A stretch of DNA of 64,000 nt from Bryobacterales bacterium (GTDB taxonomy: Bacteria; Acidobacteriota; Terriglobia; Bryobacterales; Bryobacteraceae), in contig PLDF01000315.1 in NCBI GenBank assembly GCA_003135055.1, positions 28,169 through 92,168 on the forward strand, read 5' to 3'. The notes beneath the pieces were generated by a model. It saw nothing but the letters and a program-made list of their open reading frames with translations, did no database searches and had not been told where the DNA came from. Both the position numbers and the translations under genes were made by a program. Numbering within the stretch: position 1 is the stretch's first letter; the number at the start of each line of letters is the position of its first letter. This document shows positions 7,639-16,623 of this stretch, piece after piece.

Positions 7639-8806
7639 CCGGCGCTGCACGACTGCATTCCGCAGCGCCCAAAAGCTGGAGAAGGCGACAAAAATCTCCA
7701 CTGGCCCTCACAGAGATGCTTAAATTAAACCATCAATCTGGTTTCTGGTTAATCGGTTCACAATAAGACTAGCTTATGACTGAATCGGCGGCTAAGCCGG
7801 CGTCGAATGGATCAGCCGCGCGGAAGCCGGGTCGACGGTTGGCGTCAGTGCAAATGGCGTCTACGACATTCTGCTGCTCCGGCATGCCCCATCGCATGTC
7901 AGACGGCAAAGTGGCTGGCGCTCCAGCTATCTCGATTTACCAAACGACCCTAGTCCCATTTTCGGACACTTGCATTCCGCACCCTTCGGCAACCGGCAAA
8001 TCTTCCCCCATCGCCCCAGCCTCAGCCAGCCGCACGCCGCCTGCGCAACCAAAGGTCACGCAAAGATCAGTGGCCAATCTGCCTGCTCGCGAGACGCGGG
8101 GCCTCGTCGCCGCGCAGCGGCGCCATTGCTACGAAAATCTTCCCTCGCTACGCCCTGATCCGTCAATAAGTTAGGAAAAATGACCCTCTCCGCTGCGTGT
8201 AGATCCTGATCGAAGGGCCTTGCACAAACCTGTCAAGCTCTCCATTCTCATCCGCCCTGGTGGCGCCGCGCGGTGCGCCGTGGTGTTTCCCTACGAAAAA
8301 ATTGAATTAAAACCACCGCTGAATCAACAACTTGACGAAGGAGCACCCTAAGGCAGCCCCGGGAAAAATCGCCGCCGTGCATACCGCTTTTTCATCCCTC
8401 CCGATGACGGCCCCGCAGGGGCCGCAAAGTCGTTCACGCCAACTTGAAGTTTATTTTCCCCTTAGTTTCAACAGCCTACGCGGATCGACCCCTTGCAGCC
8501 GCAATCCGTACTGTCACTGTGGAAGCAGAGAAGGACGTTCGGCAAGCCCTCGCATGCATCTGTTTGGCTGCGGTTGCATCGCTGGCGGTTGGCTCCGTTC
8601 TTCCAGTGCGCGCCGCCACAATGCGGTTGGCGGCGCGCGCCAAATCGGATTCAAGCTGCGGGTCCACGCTCATCGGCCGAAATCGCCGTTCCGCGGAATA
8701 GCGAGAGCGCTCGAGGTGAAGCCATCATCCAACCGGCGCCGTCATAACCATACGGCTCCCTCATCGCAACCGGACTCGTGCCGTTACCCTTATAAGCGCC
8801 GCACCC
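7639..8806. other. Gene-free, apparently decayed region
   Basis: 1.17 kb with no frame of recognisable protein. It contains one 19-bp match to a site at 32829 and is GC-mixed with several interrupted frames, as expected of degraded insert remnants. Because smpB is adjacent I looked for the tmRNA gene here; no TTCGAATCC-like T arm with a paired acceptor was found. Confidence 0.5.
7940..7958. repeat. 19-bp sequence shared with 32829-32847 (opposite orientation)
   Basis: CCAAACGACCCTAGTCCCA is found here and as its exact reverse complement at 32829-32847. Downstream similarity continues for about 12 more bases with a few mismatches (CGGACAC is shared). Both copies lie in gene-free DNA, so they are probably fragments of the same decayed element. 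Confidence 0.6.
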
Positions 8807-9274
8807 CTAAGCCCGCCGGCGCATCTCAGCCCGTGCTTCGGCGTCGGCCGTCCGAGCCCGCTCGGTCTCGCGCTTATCGTGCAGCTTCTTGCCCTTGGCC
8901 ACCGCGATTTCGCATTTGATCCGCCCATGCTTCAAATACATTTTGGTGGGAATCAGCACCAGCCCTTTTTCGCGCGTCTCCACTTGCAGCTTGTCGATCT
9001 CGCGGCGGTGCAGCAGCAGCTTGCGGTTGCGCACCGGGGGGTGGTTTTCGCGGTTGCCATGTGAATACTGGCTGATGTGGAGGTTGATCAGCCACGCTTC
9101 GTTGCCAAGCACGCTGGCGTAAGCTTCCTTCAACTGGACCTTGCCGTCCTTGGCGGCCTTGACCTCGGTTCCGGTCAGCACCATCCCGGCTTCGAACCGC
9201 TCCAGCAGGAAATAGTTGTGGCCAGCCTGCCGGTTGTCGCTCAAGATTTTGATGGAAGCGTCTCTGTCCGCCAA
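8807..9274 (-). CDS. smpB: SsrA-binding protein SmpB
   Basis: 155 residues, usual length for SmpB, which binds tmRNA and positions it on stalled ribosomes for trans-translation. Conserved blocks are clear: [29 protein letters not shown] (OB-fold start), [45 protein letters not shown] and [17 protein letters not shown] before a basic tail. The start is TTG at 9274, supported by GGAGG seven bases upstream; no ATG exists in the conserved N-terminus. Divergent from the secretin gene. Confidence 0.96.
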   Translation of the reverse strand: MADRDASIKILSDNRQAGHNYFLLERFEAGMVLTGTEVKAAKDGKVQLKEAYASVLGNEAWLINLHISQYSHGNRENHPPVRNRKLLLHRREIDKLQVETREKGLVLIPTKMYLKHGRIKCEIAVAKGKKLHDKRETERARTADAEARAEMRRRA

Positions 9275-9392
9275 GATTTGGCCTCCACGCCCGGAAGCCC
9301 AATCTCGTCAATGACTTTAGAAGGGCTGGGTCCGCGGAATTGCATTTCATCTTAACATATGCCGCGCTAATGCCCCTGCTGAGAACGGGAAC

Positions 9393-12062
9393 ATGTCATT
9401 TTTCAAACGGTTAGTCGCTGTTATTGTCTCATGCGCGCTGCTCGGGCCGATGTATCCGCTCCAGGCCAAGACCAAGAAGGGCGACAAATTCCTCTCCGAG
9501 GGCCAGGTCCACGAGGCTAAGAAGGAATGGGACGCGGCCCTCGATTCCTATGAGAAGGCGCTCTCCGAAGATCCGGCCGAGCTGCTGTACCAGATGGCCG
9601 CCGACAGGGGCCGGTTCCATGCCAGCCAGGCCCACGTCGAAAAAGGCCTGACCATCCGCCGCGAGGGCAAGTTGGGCGAAGCGCTCCTCGAATTCCAGAA
9701 GGCCTATGCCATCAGCCCGGGTTTGATCATCGCCGCGCAGGAACTTGAGGAAACGCAGCAAATGATTCTGCGCGAGCGCAAGCGCGTCGAGCAAACCGGC
9801 AAAGAGGCCCCGCCCCAGATTCAAGCGCTCACGCCCGGCCAGATGGCCGAGCAGGAGGAATTGAACAAGATCGACCGCATGCTTCCCATTCCCGAGCTGC
9901 GCCCCATGAAGCCCGGCCTGATCGATTTGAAAATGACCGGGAAGGTCAAAGTGATCTTCGAGACGCTGGGTAAATATGCCGGCATCAACGTGATTTGGGA
10001 CCCGGACTACGTGGCGCCGTCCAAGGACGGCTTCACCGTGGAATGGGATAACTTCACGCTCGATCAGGCGCTCGACTACATCGCCGTGCTGAGCAAATCG
10101 TATTGGAAGGCGCTTTCGTCGAACACCATCTTTGTCACCAACGATAACCCCACCAAGCGGCGCGACTATGAAGAGCAGGTGATGCGGACCTTCTACCTGC
10201 ACAACGCGCAAGGTCCGCAGGAAATGCAGGAAGTGGTGAACGCCGTCCGCACCGTGCCTGAGCTTACCAAGGTGTTCCCCGATACCGCGCAAAACGCGAT
10301 CGTAGTGCGCGGCGAGGCCGACAAGGTGGCGTTAGCGGCGAAAATCGTTCGCGATCTCGACAAGCCGCGGGCGGAAGTGCTGATCGACATTCTGGTGATC
10401 GAAGCCAGCAAGGTTTTCAACAAGCAGATTACCGCCGCCATCGCGTCGACAGGTCTGAACGTGCCCTTCAATTTCACGCCGCGGTCTTCCATTCAGGTAC
10501 AGAACAGCACTAATGGGACTACCACCGCCACTACATCGTCAACCACTACCACCGCCACCACCGCCACCACTACCAACCCGGTGACCACCACTGGAACTAC
10601 TGGGACCACCAGCAGCACCACCGGCGCATCCATTCCTCTTTCCGAGCTGGGCCACCTCGCCAGCGCCGATTTTTCGACTACCCTTCCGAGCGCGCTGCTG
10701 CAGGCCTCTCTAAGCAACGCCGATACGACGGTGCTGCAGGCGCCCGAATTGCGCGCGGTGGATAACGTAAAATCCACGTTGAATATCGGCGAGCGCGAGC
10801 CTACCGCCTCCGGCAGCTTCCAGCCGGGCGTTGGCGGCGTGGGCATCAACCCGCTGGTCAATACGCAGTTCCAGTACATCGACGTGGGCGTCAACGTAGA
10901 AATATTGGCGCACGTTCATTCCGATACCGAAGTCTCGATGCACATGCTGCTGAACATCACCAGCGTCACCGGCCAGGTGAACCTGGGCGGCATCAACCAG
11001 CCCATCATCGGGCAGCGCAAGATCGAGCACGACATTCGCATGAGGGAAGGCGAAGTGGCCATCATCGGCGGACTGGTGACGCGGCAGGACGATAAGACCG
11101 TCACCGGTATTCCGGGGCTCTCCAGCATTCCGATTTTCGGCAATCTGTTCAAGGGATCGAACGTCGATCACAATAAGGACGACGTCGTTATTGTGGTGAT
11201 TCCCCACATTATCCGCAAGCCGGATTTCACCGAGGAAAACATGCGCGCCATCGCGGTGGGCAATACGCAGACCGTGAAAATCAACTACGCGCCTCTGCCT
11301 GCCGACCCGGTAGTTGCGCCGGCATCGCCAGCCGCCGCGGCCGTGGCATTCCCGGCGCCCGCTGCGGCGGCTGCCATGCCTCGGCCCCCGATGGGGATTC
11401 CGGCCGCGGCGCTGCCGCCCGGCGTGCCTTCCGTGGGAGGTCCGCCCATGACTGCGCCGGCTAGTGCGCCTCCCATGACCGCGCCACTCGCGACCGCGCC
11501 ACCGGCTACCGCGCCGCTCATGACCGCGCCCCCGGCGACTGCGCCGCTGGTTGCCGCTCCGCCAGTTACCGCGCCTCCCATGACCGCGCCCCCAGCGACT
11601 GCGCCGCTAGCGACCGCGCCTCCCGTGACCGTGCCCCCAGCTACCGCTCCGCCGTCCGCGGCAGGCCACCCACTGATGCGCTTCGCGCCTACGCCGGTTC
11701 AAACCACGGTAGGCGGAAACTTCACCGTCTCGTTGATGCTCGACAACGGTTCGGATGTCGCCGCCGCGCCGATTCAAGTGGTCTTCGACCCCAAGGTTTT
11801 GAAGCTGAACGACGTCACTACGGGCGATTTGATGAGCAAGCTCACCAAGAACATCCAGAACGATGCCGGCGCCGCCGCGGTTCAACTCAGCATCCCGGCG
11901 GGGTCGCCAGGCGTTAACGGCAGCGGTACGCTGCTCACCCTGAGTTTCTCGGCCGTCGGGAAGGGCTCGACGCAGGTCACGGCGCCCAATGTGACGCTGC
12001 GTAATTCACAGGGCGCGGCGGCCGCAACCGGCAGCCCGCAGTTGACCGTCAATGTCAAATAA
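9393..12062 (+). CDS. Type II/IV secretion secretin with TPR and cohesin-like domains
   Basis: 889 residues with a signal peptide (FKRLVAVIVSCALLGPMYPLQA). Residues about 25-120 are TPR-like helices. A short-N-domain (about 180-260, INVIWDPDYVA, FTLDQALDYIA) and an NolW-type domain (about 275-345, TFYLHNAQGP, DTAQNAIVVRG) follow, then the secretin beta-barrel core ending with RMREGEVAIIGGLVTR, IPGLSSIPIFGNLFKG and VVIVVIPHIIRKP (about 555-620). The core is interrupted near 375-415 by a Thr/Ser-rich tract. After it come about 100 residues of Ala/Pro/Thr repeats built on P-P-M-T-A-P units, then a C-terminal cohesin-like domain (FTVSLMLDNGSDVAAAPIQV onward). It would form the outer-membrane channel. 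Its stop overlaps the next gene. Confidence 0.9.
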   Translation: MSFFKRLVAVIVSCALLGPMYPLQAKTKKGDKFLSEGQVHEAKKEWDAALDSYEKALSEDPAELLYQMAADRGRFHASQAHVEKGLTIRREGKLGEALLEFQKAYAISPGLIIAAQELEETQQMILRERKRVEQTGKEAPPQIQALTPGQMAEQEELNKIDRMLPIPELRPMKPGLIDLKMTGKVKVIFETLGKYAGINVIWDPDYVAPSKDGFTVEWDNFTLDQALDYIAVLSKSYWKALSSNTIFVTNDNPTKRRDYEEQVMRTFYLHNAQGPQEMQEVVNAVRTVPELTKVFPDTAQNAIVVRGEADKVALAAKIVRDLDKPRAEVLIDILVIEASKVFNKQITAAIASTGLNVPFNFTPRSSIQVQNSTNGTTTATTSSTTTTATTATTTNPVTTTGTTGTTSSTTGASIPLSELGHLASADFSTTLPSALLQASLSNADTTVLQAPELRAVDNVKSTLNIGEREPTASGSFQPGVGGVGINPLVNTQFQYIDVGVNVEILAHVHSDTEVSMHMLLNITSVTGQVNLGGINQPIIGQRKIEHDIRMREGEVAIIGGLVTRQDDKTVTGIPGLSSIPIFGNLFKGSNVDHNKDDVVIVVIPHIIRKPDFTEENMRAIAVGNTQTVKINYAPLPADPVVAPASPAAAAVAFPAPAAAAAMPRPPMGIPAAALPPGVPSVGGPPMTAPASAPPMTAPLATAPPATAPLMTAPPATAPLVAAPPVTAPPMTAPPATAPLATAPPVTVPPATAPPSAAGHPLMRFAPTPVQTTVGGNFTVSLMLDNGSDVAAAPIQVVFDPKVLKLNDVTTGDLMSKLTKNIQNDAGAAAVQLSIPAGSPGVNGSGTLLTLSFSAVGKGSTQVTAPNVTLRNSQGAAAATGSPQLTVNVK

Positions 12063-12552
12063 AAGTATGCGGAGCGTCAATAGAAGTATGCGGAGCAAGG
12101 GGCAACGCGGTCTCACGCTGGTGGAGTTGGTGGTGGCGTTCACCATCATGCTCATTCTCAGTTCCATGGCCGTGCCGCTGGCGCGCTCGAAGGTGCGCGT
12201 CCAGCGCGAGCGCGAGCTGCGCTACGATCTGGACGATATGCGCCACGCGATCGATAAATATAAGGATATGTGCGACGCGGCCTACCTGGGCCAGGTGAAG
12301 GTGGGTACCGACTGTTTTCCCGAAAGTCTGGAGATCCTGGTGGAAGGCGTGAAGCTGCCCGGTCCCGACGGCAAGAAGCTCAAGTTCCTGCGCCGCATTC
12401 CGTTGGACCCTTTCACGCACACCACCGAATGGGGTCTGCGCAGCGACCAGGACGACCCCACGTCGCAAAGTTTTGGCGGCCAGAATGTGTTTGACGTATA
12501 CAGCAAGACTACGCAGAAAGACGGCAGTGGGCGTGCATACTCGGATTACTAA
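12052..12552 (+). CDS. Pseudopilin, GspG/PulG-like
   Basis: 166 residues. The type IV pilin methylation/cleavage motif is RGLTLVELVVAFTIMLILSS near residue 19: cleavage after Gly, Glu at +5, then a hydrophobic helix. The C-terminal part (LDDMRHAIDKYKDMC, GPDGKKLKFLRRIPLDPF, WGLRSDQDDP) is typical of GspG-type major pseudopilins, including the conserved P-x-DPF segment. The ATG overlaps the secretin stop by 11 bases, so translation is coupled. Together with the following gene it should build the periplasmic pseudopilus or a pilus fibre. Confidence 0.88.
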   Translation: MSNKSMRSVNRSMRSKGQRGLTLVELVVAFTIMLILSSMAVPLARSKVRVQRERELRYDLDDMRHAIDKYKDMCDAAYLGQVKVGTDCFPESLEILVEGVKLPGPDGKKLKFLRRIPLDPFTHTTEWGLRSDQDDPTSQSFGGQNVFDVYSKTTQKDGSGRAYSDY

Positions 12553-12988
12553 AAAAGTGGCGCGGGCCCAGGGCCTGAGCAAAGTGGGCCTGCGCAGCCG
12601 TTCCAAACGCCAATTCGGCTTCACCTTCGTCGAGATGATGGTAGTGATCACCATCATCGTGATCCTCATCACCATCGCCATCCCCATCTATCAGAAGTCG
12701 ATCATCCGCGCCAAAGAGAGCGTGCTCAAGAACAATCTCTTCACGCTGCGCACGGTGATCGACAACTATACTTACGACAAAGAAAAGGCCCCGCAGTCGC
12801 TGCAGGATCTGGTGACGGACGGATACCTCAAAAAGATGCCCCTCGACCCGATTACCAACACCGATCAGTGGAAAATCGTCATGGAAGATGCCAGCCAGGC
12901 GATCAACCAATCCGAGCCGGGAATTTTTGACATTCATAGTAATTCAGATAAAATGAGTTTAGATGGTACTTCTTATTCCGAATGGTAA
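12533..12988 (+). CDS. Second pseudopilin, GspG/PilE-like
   Basis: About 151 residues from a GTG at 12533, which overlaps the stop of the preceding pseudopilin; a GTG eight codons later is an alternative and longer upstream extensions look non-coding. The prepilin signal is FGFTFVEMMVVITIIVILIT, with Gly before the cleavage site and Glu at +5. The soluble part contains KNNLFTLRTVIDNYTYDKEKAP, LQDLVTDGYLKKMPLDPITN and a WKIV strand, the GspG arrangement. A basic leader of about 25 residues precedes the motif. It overlaps the next gene by 26 bases. Confidence 0.85.
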   Translation: MHTRITKKVARAQGLSKVGLRSRSKRQFGFTFVEMMVVITIIVILITIAIPIYQKSIIRAKESVLKNNLFTLRTVIDNYTYDKEKAPQSLQDLVTDGYLKKMPLDPITNTDQWKIVMEDASQAINQSEPGIFDIHSNSDKMSLDGTSYSEW

Positions 12989-15128
12989 GCGCCTCTGTTT
13001 GTCGCTTGCCGCTATATCTCTTTCAATCTGCGCTACTTACGCTCAATCACCGGCTTCCTCAGGGCAATGTACCGTTTCCACCATTCCGTCTCAGGTCAGA
13101 GCGGAAGGGCTCACGGAACGCTTGGGAAACATTAATTTTCAATGTTCCAGCTATCCTGCGTCAGCCGTTGTTTCGGGCAATCTCACGCTATTCTTCCCGG
13201 TCAGCGTTACCAACCGGATCGATGCTAACAACAACGCGATCGACGCCGTTCTGCTGGTCGACTTAGGCGGCGGCTTCACGCCCACCGGGATCGCCGGCAA
13301 AATCGCCGGAAACAACATCACGTTTCAGGGCCTCAACGTAACCGTTCCTGCCGGCGGCGCCTTCAACCTGGAAATATCCAGCGTGCGCATCGCCGCGTAT
13401 CAATTCGCATTCGGTGCGCCGCAATCCATCGACGCCGGCATTTCCGGCCCGCTTCCGCTCACGCAGAGCACTGTAGCGGTGGCTTATGTGCAAACCGGTC
13501 TCTACGCAACGCTCTATAACACCGGCATTACGTGCGTTGGCTCGCCCGTGCCGTCCGCCATTTCGCTATCGAACCTGTTCGCGGCGCAGACGGCGTTCGC
13601 ATCGACGCGCGTCACCGAAGGCTTTGCCACTGCATTTCAGCCGCAAAGCGGATCGGACGATACGGGCACGCGATTCATTGTGAATTATTCGGGTTTCCCA
13701 TCGAACGCGACGGTCTATGTTCCCGACTTCGTGGCAGGTTCGGACGCGGCCATTCCCACCGCGGGCGGCGACCTGGGTGGCACGCAGAGCGGCGGCGCGT
13801 ATGTTCCGGGCAGCGGCACGCTGCTGCTGGCGCGCGTGCAGTTTACCGACACCACTGGCACCGGCGGCTACGTGACCGCTCTGCCGGGCGGAGCCGGAGT
13901 CTTCAATACCGTCAGCTCTGTGCCGCTCACCAACGGCGCGGGCTTCGCCGTATATCAAGTTGTGGACGCGAACCCGAATGCGGTGGAAGACGCGCAGTTC
14001 CCCACGTTCATCGCTCTTCCAAGCGTAACGGCGCCCGCGGTGGCGCAAGAGAGAATCTCGTTCGCGCCGGTTTCGACGGTGCTTACGGCGTCGGCCACCG
14101 CGCCTGTGCCCAGATTTGAGGCGACCACTCCGCCGTCCGATTGCGGCATTGTGGGCGACTGCCAGGCCGGATACTTCCCCAAGCTTTCGGCGTCCACTTC
14201 GGGGCTGAGTCTCACGGCGTTTTCAGGAGGCTTGAGCAACTCGGCCTACATCGCCGTGGATAACGTGGCGGGCGGCATCATGAACTGGAGCGCCACCGTC
14301 GGCTATAACCAGGGCTCGGGTTGGCTGACGCTCGGTCCTGCTTCGGGCCAGAACAACGGCACCGTCATCCTCAGGGCCAACGCGCAAGGTCTGGCGGCGG
14401 GAACCTACACGGCGAGCGTCGTTGTAAGCGCGGGTTCGCTGGCGGGAAGCCTGACATTCCAGGTGACCCTCGCGGTGACCGCGCTGACCACCAGCGGGAC
14501 CGGCGGAACGGGCGGCGGCACGCCGGCTCCGGCTCCCTCGGTGATCGTGAGCTCGGTTGTGAACGCAGCCAGCCTCGCATCGGGACCCCTGGTGGGAGGT
14601 TCGCTGAGCACCGTGCTCGGGTCGAACCTGGCCGGCAAGAACGTGGCGGTAACGTTCGACGGTAATCCGGCCACGCTGCTCTACACCAGCGCTACGCAGA
14701 TCAATCTGCAGGTACCGGCCGCGGTGGCGTCGGAAACCAGCAGCATCATAGTCGTGACCGTGGATGGCGCGAGCAGCGCGCCGCAGACGCTGCCGGTATC
14801 GGTTGCATGGCCCGCCATCTTCTCGAACGGAGTGCTGAACCAGGACGACAGCGTGAATGGGCCGGGTGTCGCGGCGAGCGCTGGAGCAATTCTGCAGATC
14901 TTCCTCACCGGCATTCCGGCGAATGCCGCAGTGACGGCGGTGATCGGTAGCCAGACAAACCTGACGCCGCTATATGCGGGTCCGGCGCCGGGGATTCCGG
15001 GCGTGCAGCAAGTGAACGTAGCCGTTCCGGCGGGCGCGGGCGGAGGCGGATCGACGCAGGTCGCGGTTTGCGCCACGGCGGGCGGCCGGCAATTCTGCTC
15101 TACGGGGCTGCCATTGTACGTGAAGTGA
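12963..15128 (+). CDS. Secreted protein with TIGR03437 (Solibacter C-terminal) domain
   Basis: 721 residues with signal peptide (RLCLSLAAISLSICATYAQ). Residues about 30-370 are beta-rich and unrecognised. Residues about 385-505 look like a BACON-type Ig fold (MNWSATVGYNQGSGWLTLGP). The C-terminal 200 residues match the TIGR03437 pattern: VVNAASLASGPLVGGSLSTV near the start, then TLLYTSATQINLQVP and WPAIFSNGVLNQDDSVNGPG. This domain is known mainly from Solibacter-type acidobacteria, and its function is unknown. The ATG lies 26 bases inside the upstream pseudopilin gene, so this protein is translated with the secretion operon and may be its substrate or a surface component. Confidence 0.8.
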   Translation: MVLLIPNGKRLCLSLAAISLSICATYAQSPASSGQCTVSTIPSQVRAEGLTERLGNINFQCSSYPASAVVSGNLTLFFPVSVTNRIDANNNAIDAVLLVDLGGGFTPTGIAGKIAGNNITFQGLNVTVPAGGAFNLEISSVRIAAYQFAFGAPQSIDAGISGPLPLTQSTVAVAYVQTGLYATLYNTGITCVGSPVPSAISLSNLFAAQTAFASTRVTEGFATAFQPQSGSDDTGTRFIVNYSGFPSNATVYVPDFVAGSDAAIPTAGGDLGGTQSGGAYVPGSGTLLLARVQFTDTTGTGGYVTALPGGAGVFNTVSSVPLTNGAGFAVYQVVDANPNAVEDAQFPTFIALPSVTAPAVAQERISFAPVSTVLTASATAPVPRFEATTPPSDCGIVGDCQAGYFPKLSASTSGLSLTAFSGGLSNSAYIAVDNVAGGIMNWSATVGYNQGSGWLTLGPASGQNNGTVILRANAQGLAAGTYTASVVVSAGSLAGSLTFQVTLAVTALTTSGTGGTGGGTPAPAPSVIVSSVVNAASLASGPLVGGSLSTVLGSNLAGKNVAVTFDGNPATLLYTSATQINLQVPAAVASETSSIIVVTVDGASSAPQTLPVSVAWPAIFSNGVLNQDDSVNGPGVAASAGAILQIFLTGIPANAAVTAVIGSQTNLTPLYAGPAPGIPGVQQVNVAVPAGAGGGGSTQVAVCATAGGRQFCSTGLPLYVK

Positions 15129-15155
15129 GAGGCGTTCAGCGCGTCGGCTGTGACT

Positions 15156-15275
15156 TCAACGCGGAGGCGCGGAGAGGCGGAGTAAAACGCGGAAACGACA
15201 CTTCCTGTACCTCCGCCCTCTCCGCCTACCCGAAGAACTCCGCGCTGCCTCCGCCTCTCCGCGCCTCCGCGTTGA
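15156..15275. repeat. 27-bp perfect inverted repeat, REP-like
   Basis: The arm at 15156-15182 (starting TCAACGCGGAGGCGCGG) has its exact reverse complement at 15249-15275, separated by 66 bases of similar purine/pyrimidine-biased DNA. A related single arm occurs at 28613-28640 and weaker ones near 35000 and 35335, so this is a dispersed family. It lies just after the TIGR03437 gene and could form a long stem in RNA. Confidence 0.8.
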
Positions 15276-15312
15276 GAACCTACACCTCATTGGCGGCTAC
15301 ACTAGTTGTTTG

Positions 15313-16329
15313 ATGCGTCCGTCTCCGGCCGCCGCGGTGGCGGCGTTCCTCTTCAACACTGGGTGCGGCTATATCGGCCCTACGTTGGTTCCCCTGGCCA
15401 ACGTGCCCGCCGCTCCCAGCGATGTTGCGGCGATACAGCGCGGAGCGAAACTGATCGCCCACTTTACCGTGCCCGGCACGATCACGGAGGGCTATCCCAT
15501 CAAGGGAGACCTGCAGCTCGATCTGCGTGCGGGGCCGGCGCCGGACGTGTGGAGCGAATCGGAGTGGGCCGCGCAGGCGGAGCGCGTTGCGCCGGCGCGT
15601 ACTACCAAGCTGCCGCCGGCCAGGCCCGGCGGAACCGGGCAGCAGTTGGCGGAATACGAATTCTCTTCGACGGCGTGGACCGGCAAAACCATCGTCATCG
15701 CCGCGCGTGTGATCGGGTCGAATCAGAAGGCGTCCAACTGGTCGGCTTTAATCACGCTGCCGGTGGTTGCGCCGTTGGCGAAGCCGGAGCAATTTATCGC
15801 GACGCCACTAGCCAATGGCATTCGCCTGACGTGGCGCGGCGCCGGCGGCCATTTCCGGATACTTCGGCGCGCGGAAGGCTCCGATGGCTTCGCCGAACTC
15901 GCTACCACCACTGCGCCCGAATATCTCGACGCCGGCGCCGAGTTCGGGAAGACTTACACCTACCAGGTACTGGCATTTGCCGCAGTGGCGCCCCAGAAGG
16001 AAGCGCAGAGCGATCTTTCCGGCGAGAAGACGATCTTATACAAAGACGAGTTCCCACCGGCGGCGCCGGCCGGACTAATCGCGACGCCGTCGCCGGCCAC
16101 CGTCGAGCTCTCGTGGGATTCGAATACCGAGCCGGACCTGGCGGGCTACCGCGTGTATCGGGCCACCAATGGCGGCGCGTTTGAGAAGATCGCCGACGTG
16201 AACGAAATTCCGGCGTATTCGGACCATGCGGTGGAGCGCGGCAAGACGTACCGCTACACGGTCACCGCCATGGATAAATCGGGCAACGAAAGCAGCCGGT
16301 CGGCAACCGTAGAAGCGGCGCTGCAGTAG
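15313..16329 (+). CDS. Secreted fibronectin type III protein, probable lipoprotein
   Basis: 338 residues from the ATG at 15313. The N-terminus (PAAAVAAFLFNTGCGYIG) is a short signal followed by Cys in a TGC context, suggesting lipidation though the -3 residue is unusual. Two FN3 domains are visible: about 150-240 (ATPLANGIRLTWRGAGGHFR, YLDAGAEFGKTYTYQV) and about 245-335 (ATPSPATVELSWDSNTEPDL, YRVYRATNGGAFEKIADV, YSDHAVERGKTYRYTVTAMD). The first 140 residues are another beta-rich segment. FN3 modules in secreted bacterial proteins mediate carbohydrate or protein contacts; no enzymatic domain is present. Confidence 0.8.
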   Translation: MRPSPAAAVAAFLFNTGCGYIGPTLVPLANVPAAPSDVAAIQRGAKLIAHFTVPGTITEGYPIKGDLQLDLRAGPAPDVWSESEWAAQAERVAPARTTKLPPARPGGTGQQLAEYEFSSTAWTGKTIVIAARVIGSNQKASNWSALITLPVVAPLAKPEQFIATPLANGIRLTWRGAGGHFRILRRAEGSDGFAELATTTAPEYLDAGAEFGKTYTYQVLAFAAVAPQKEAQSDLSGEKTILYKDEFPPAAPAGLIATPSPATVELSWDSNTEPDLAGYRVYRATNGGAFEKIADVNEIPAYSDHAVERGKTYRYTVTAMDKSGNESSRSATVEAALQ

Positions 16330-16623
16330 TGGCGCGGGCCCCGGGGTTGGCCCATGGCCTGCCCTGTCTCGAGCCGCTCCGAGCGCGCGGCATTGGGGCG
16401 GCCATCTGCGATTGAAGCTGCTCGGCGTAACCGGACCGGCAACTGGCCTGCCCCCGATTTCGAAAAACGAGCGGGACTATGCGTCACGGCCCGTCTGTCG
16501 TCTACGTCGCGTAACGATATAGTGCGCCGCGCGCGGACGATGTCCAGGCGGCCGAGCGCATGGTGCTGGGGCAGCGCTGGGGCCCATTAGCTCATCGGTC
16601 GGGATAAGAAGCTCGTTTTACCG
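16330..16623. other. Intergenic region between convergent genes
   Basis: GC-rich and without a recognisable protein, RNA or repeat. Short frames on either strand have no family resemblance. Confidence 0.4.

Noticed and set aside
7639..8806. tmRNA (ssrA) next to smpB
   Set aside because: No T arm with paired acceptor or ANDxxALAA-like tag was found on either strand in this interval.
3539..8806. Integrase and att duplication for a tRNA-Ser island
   Set aside because: No recombinase frame and no second copy of the tRNA 3' end were seen.
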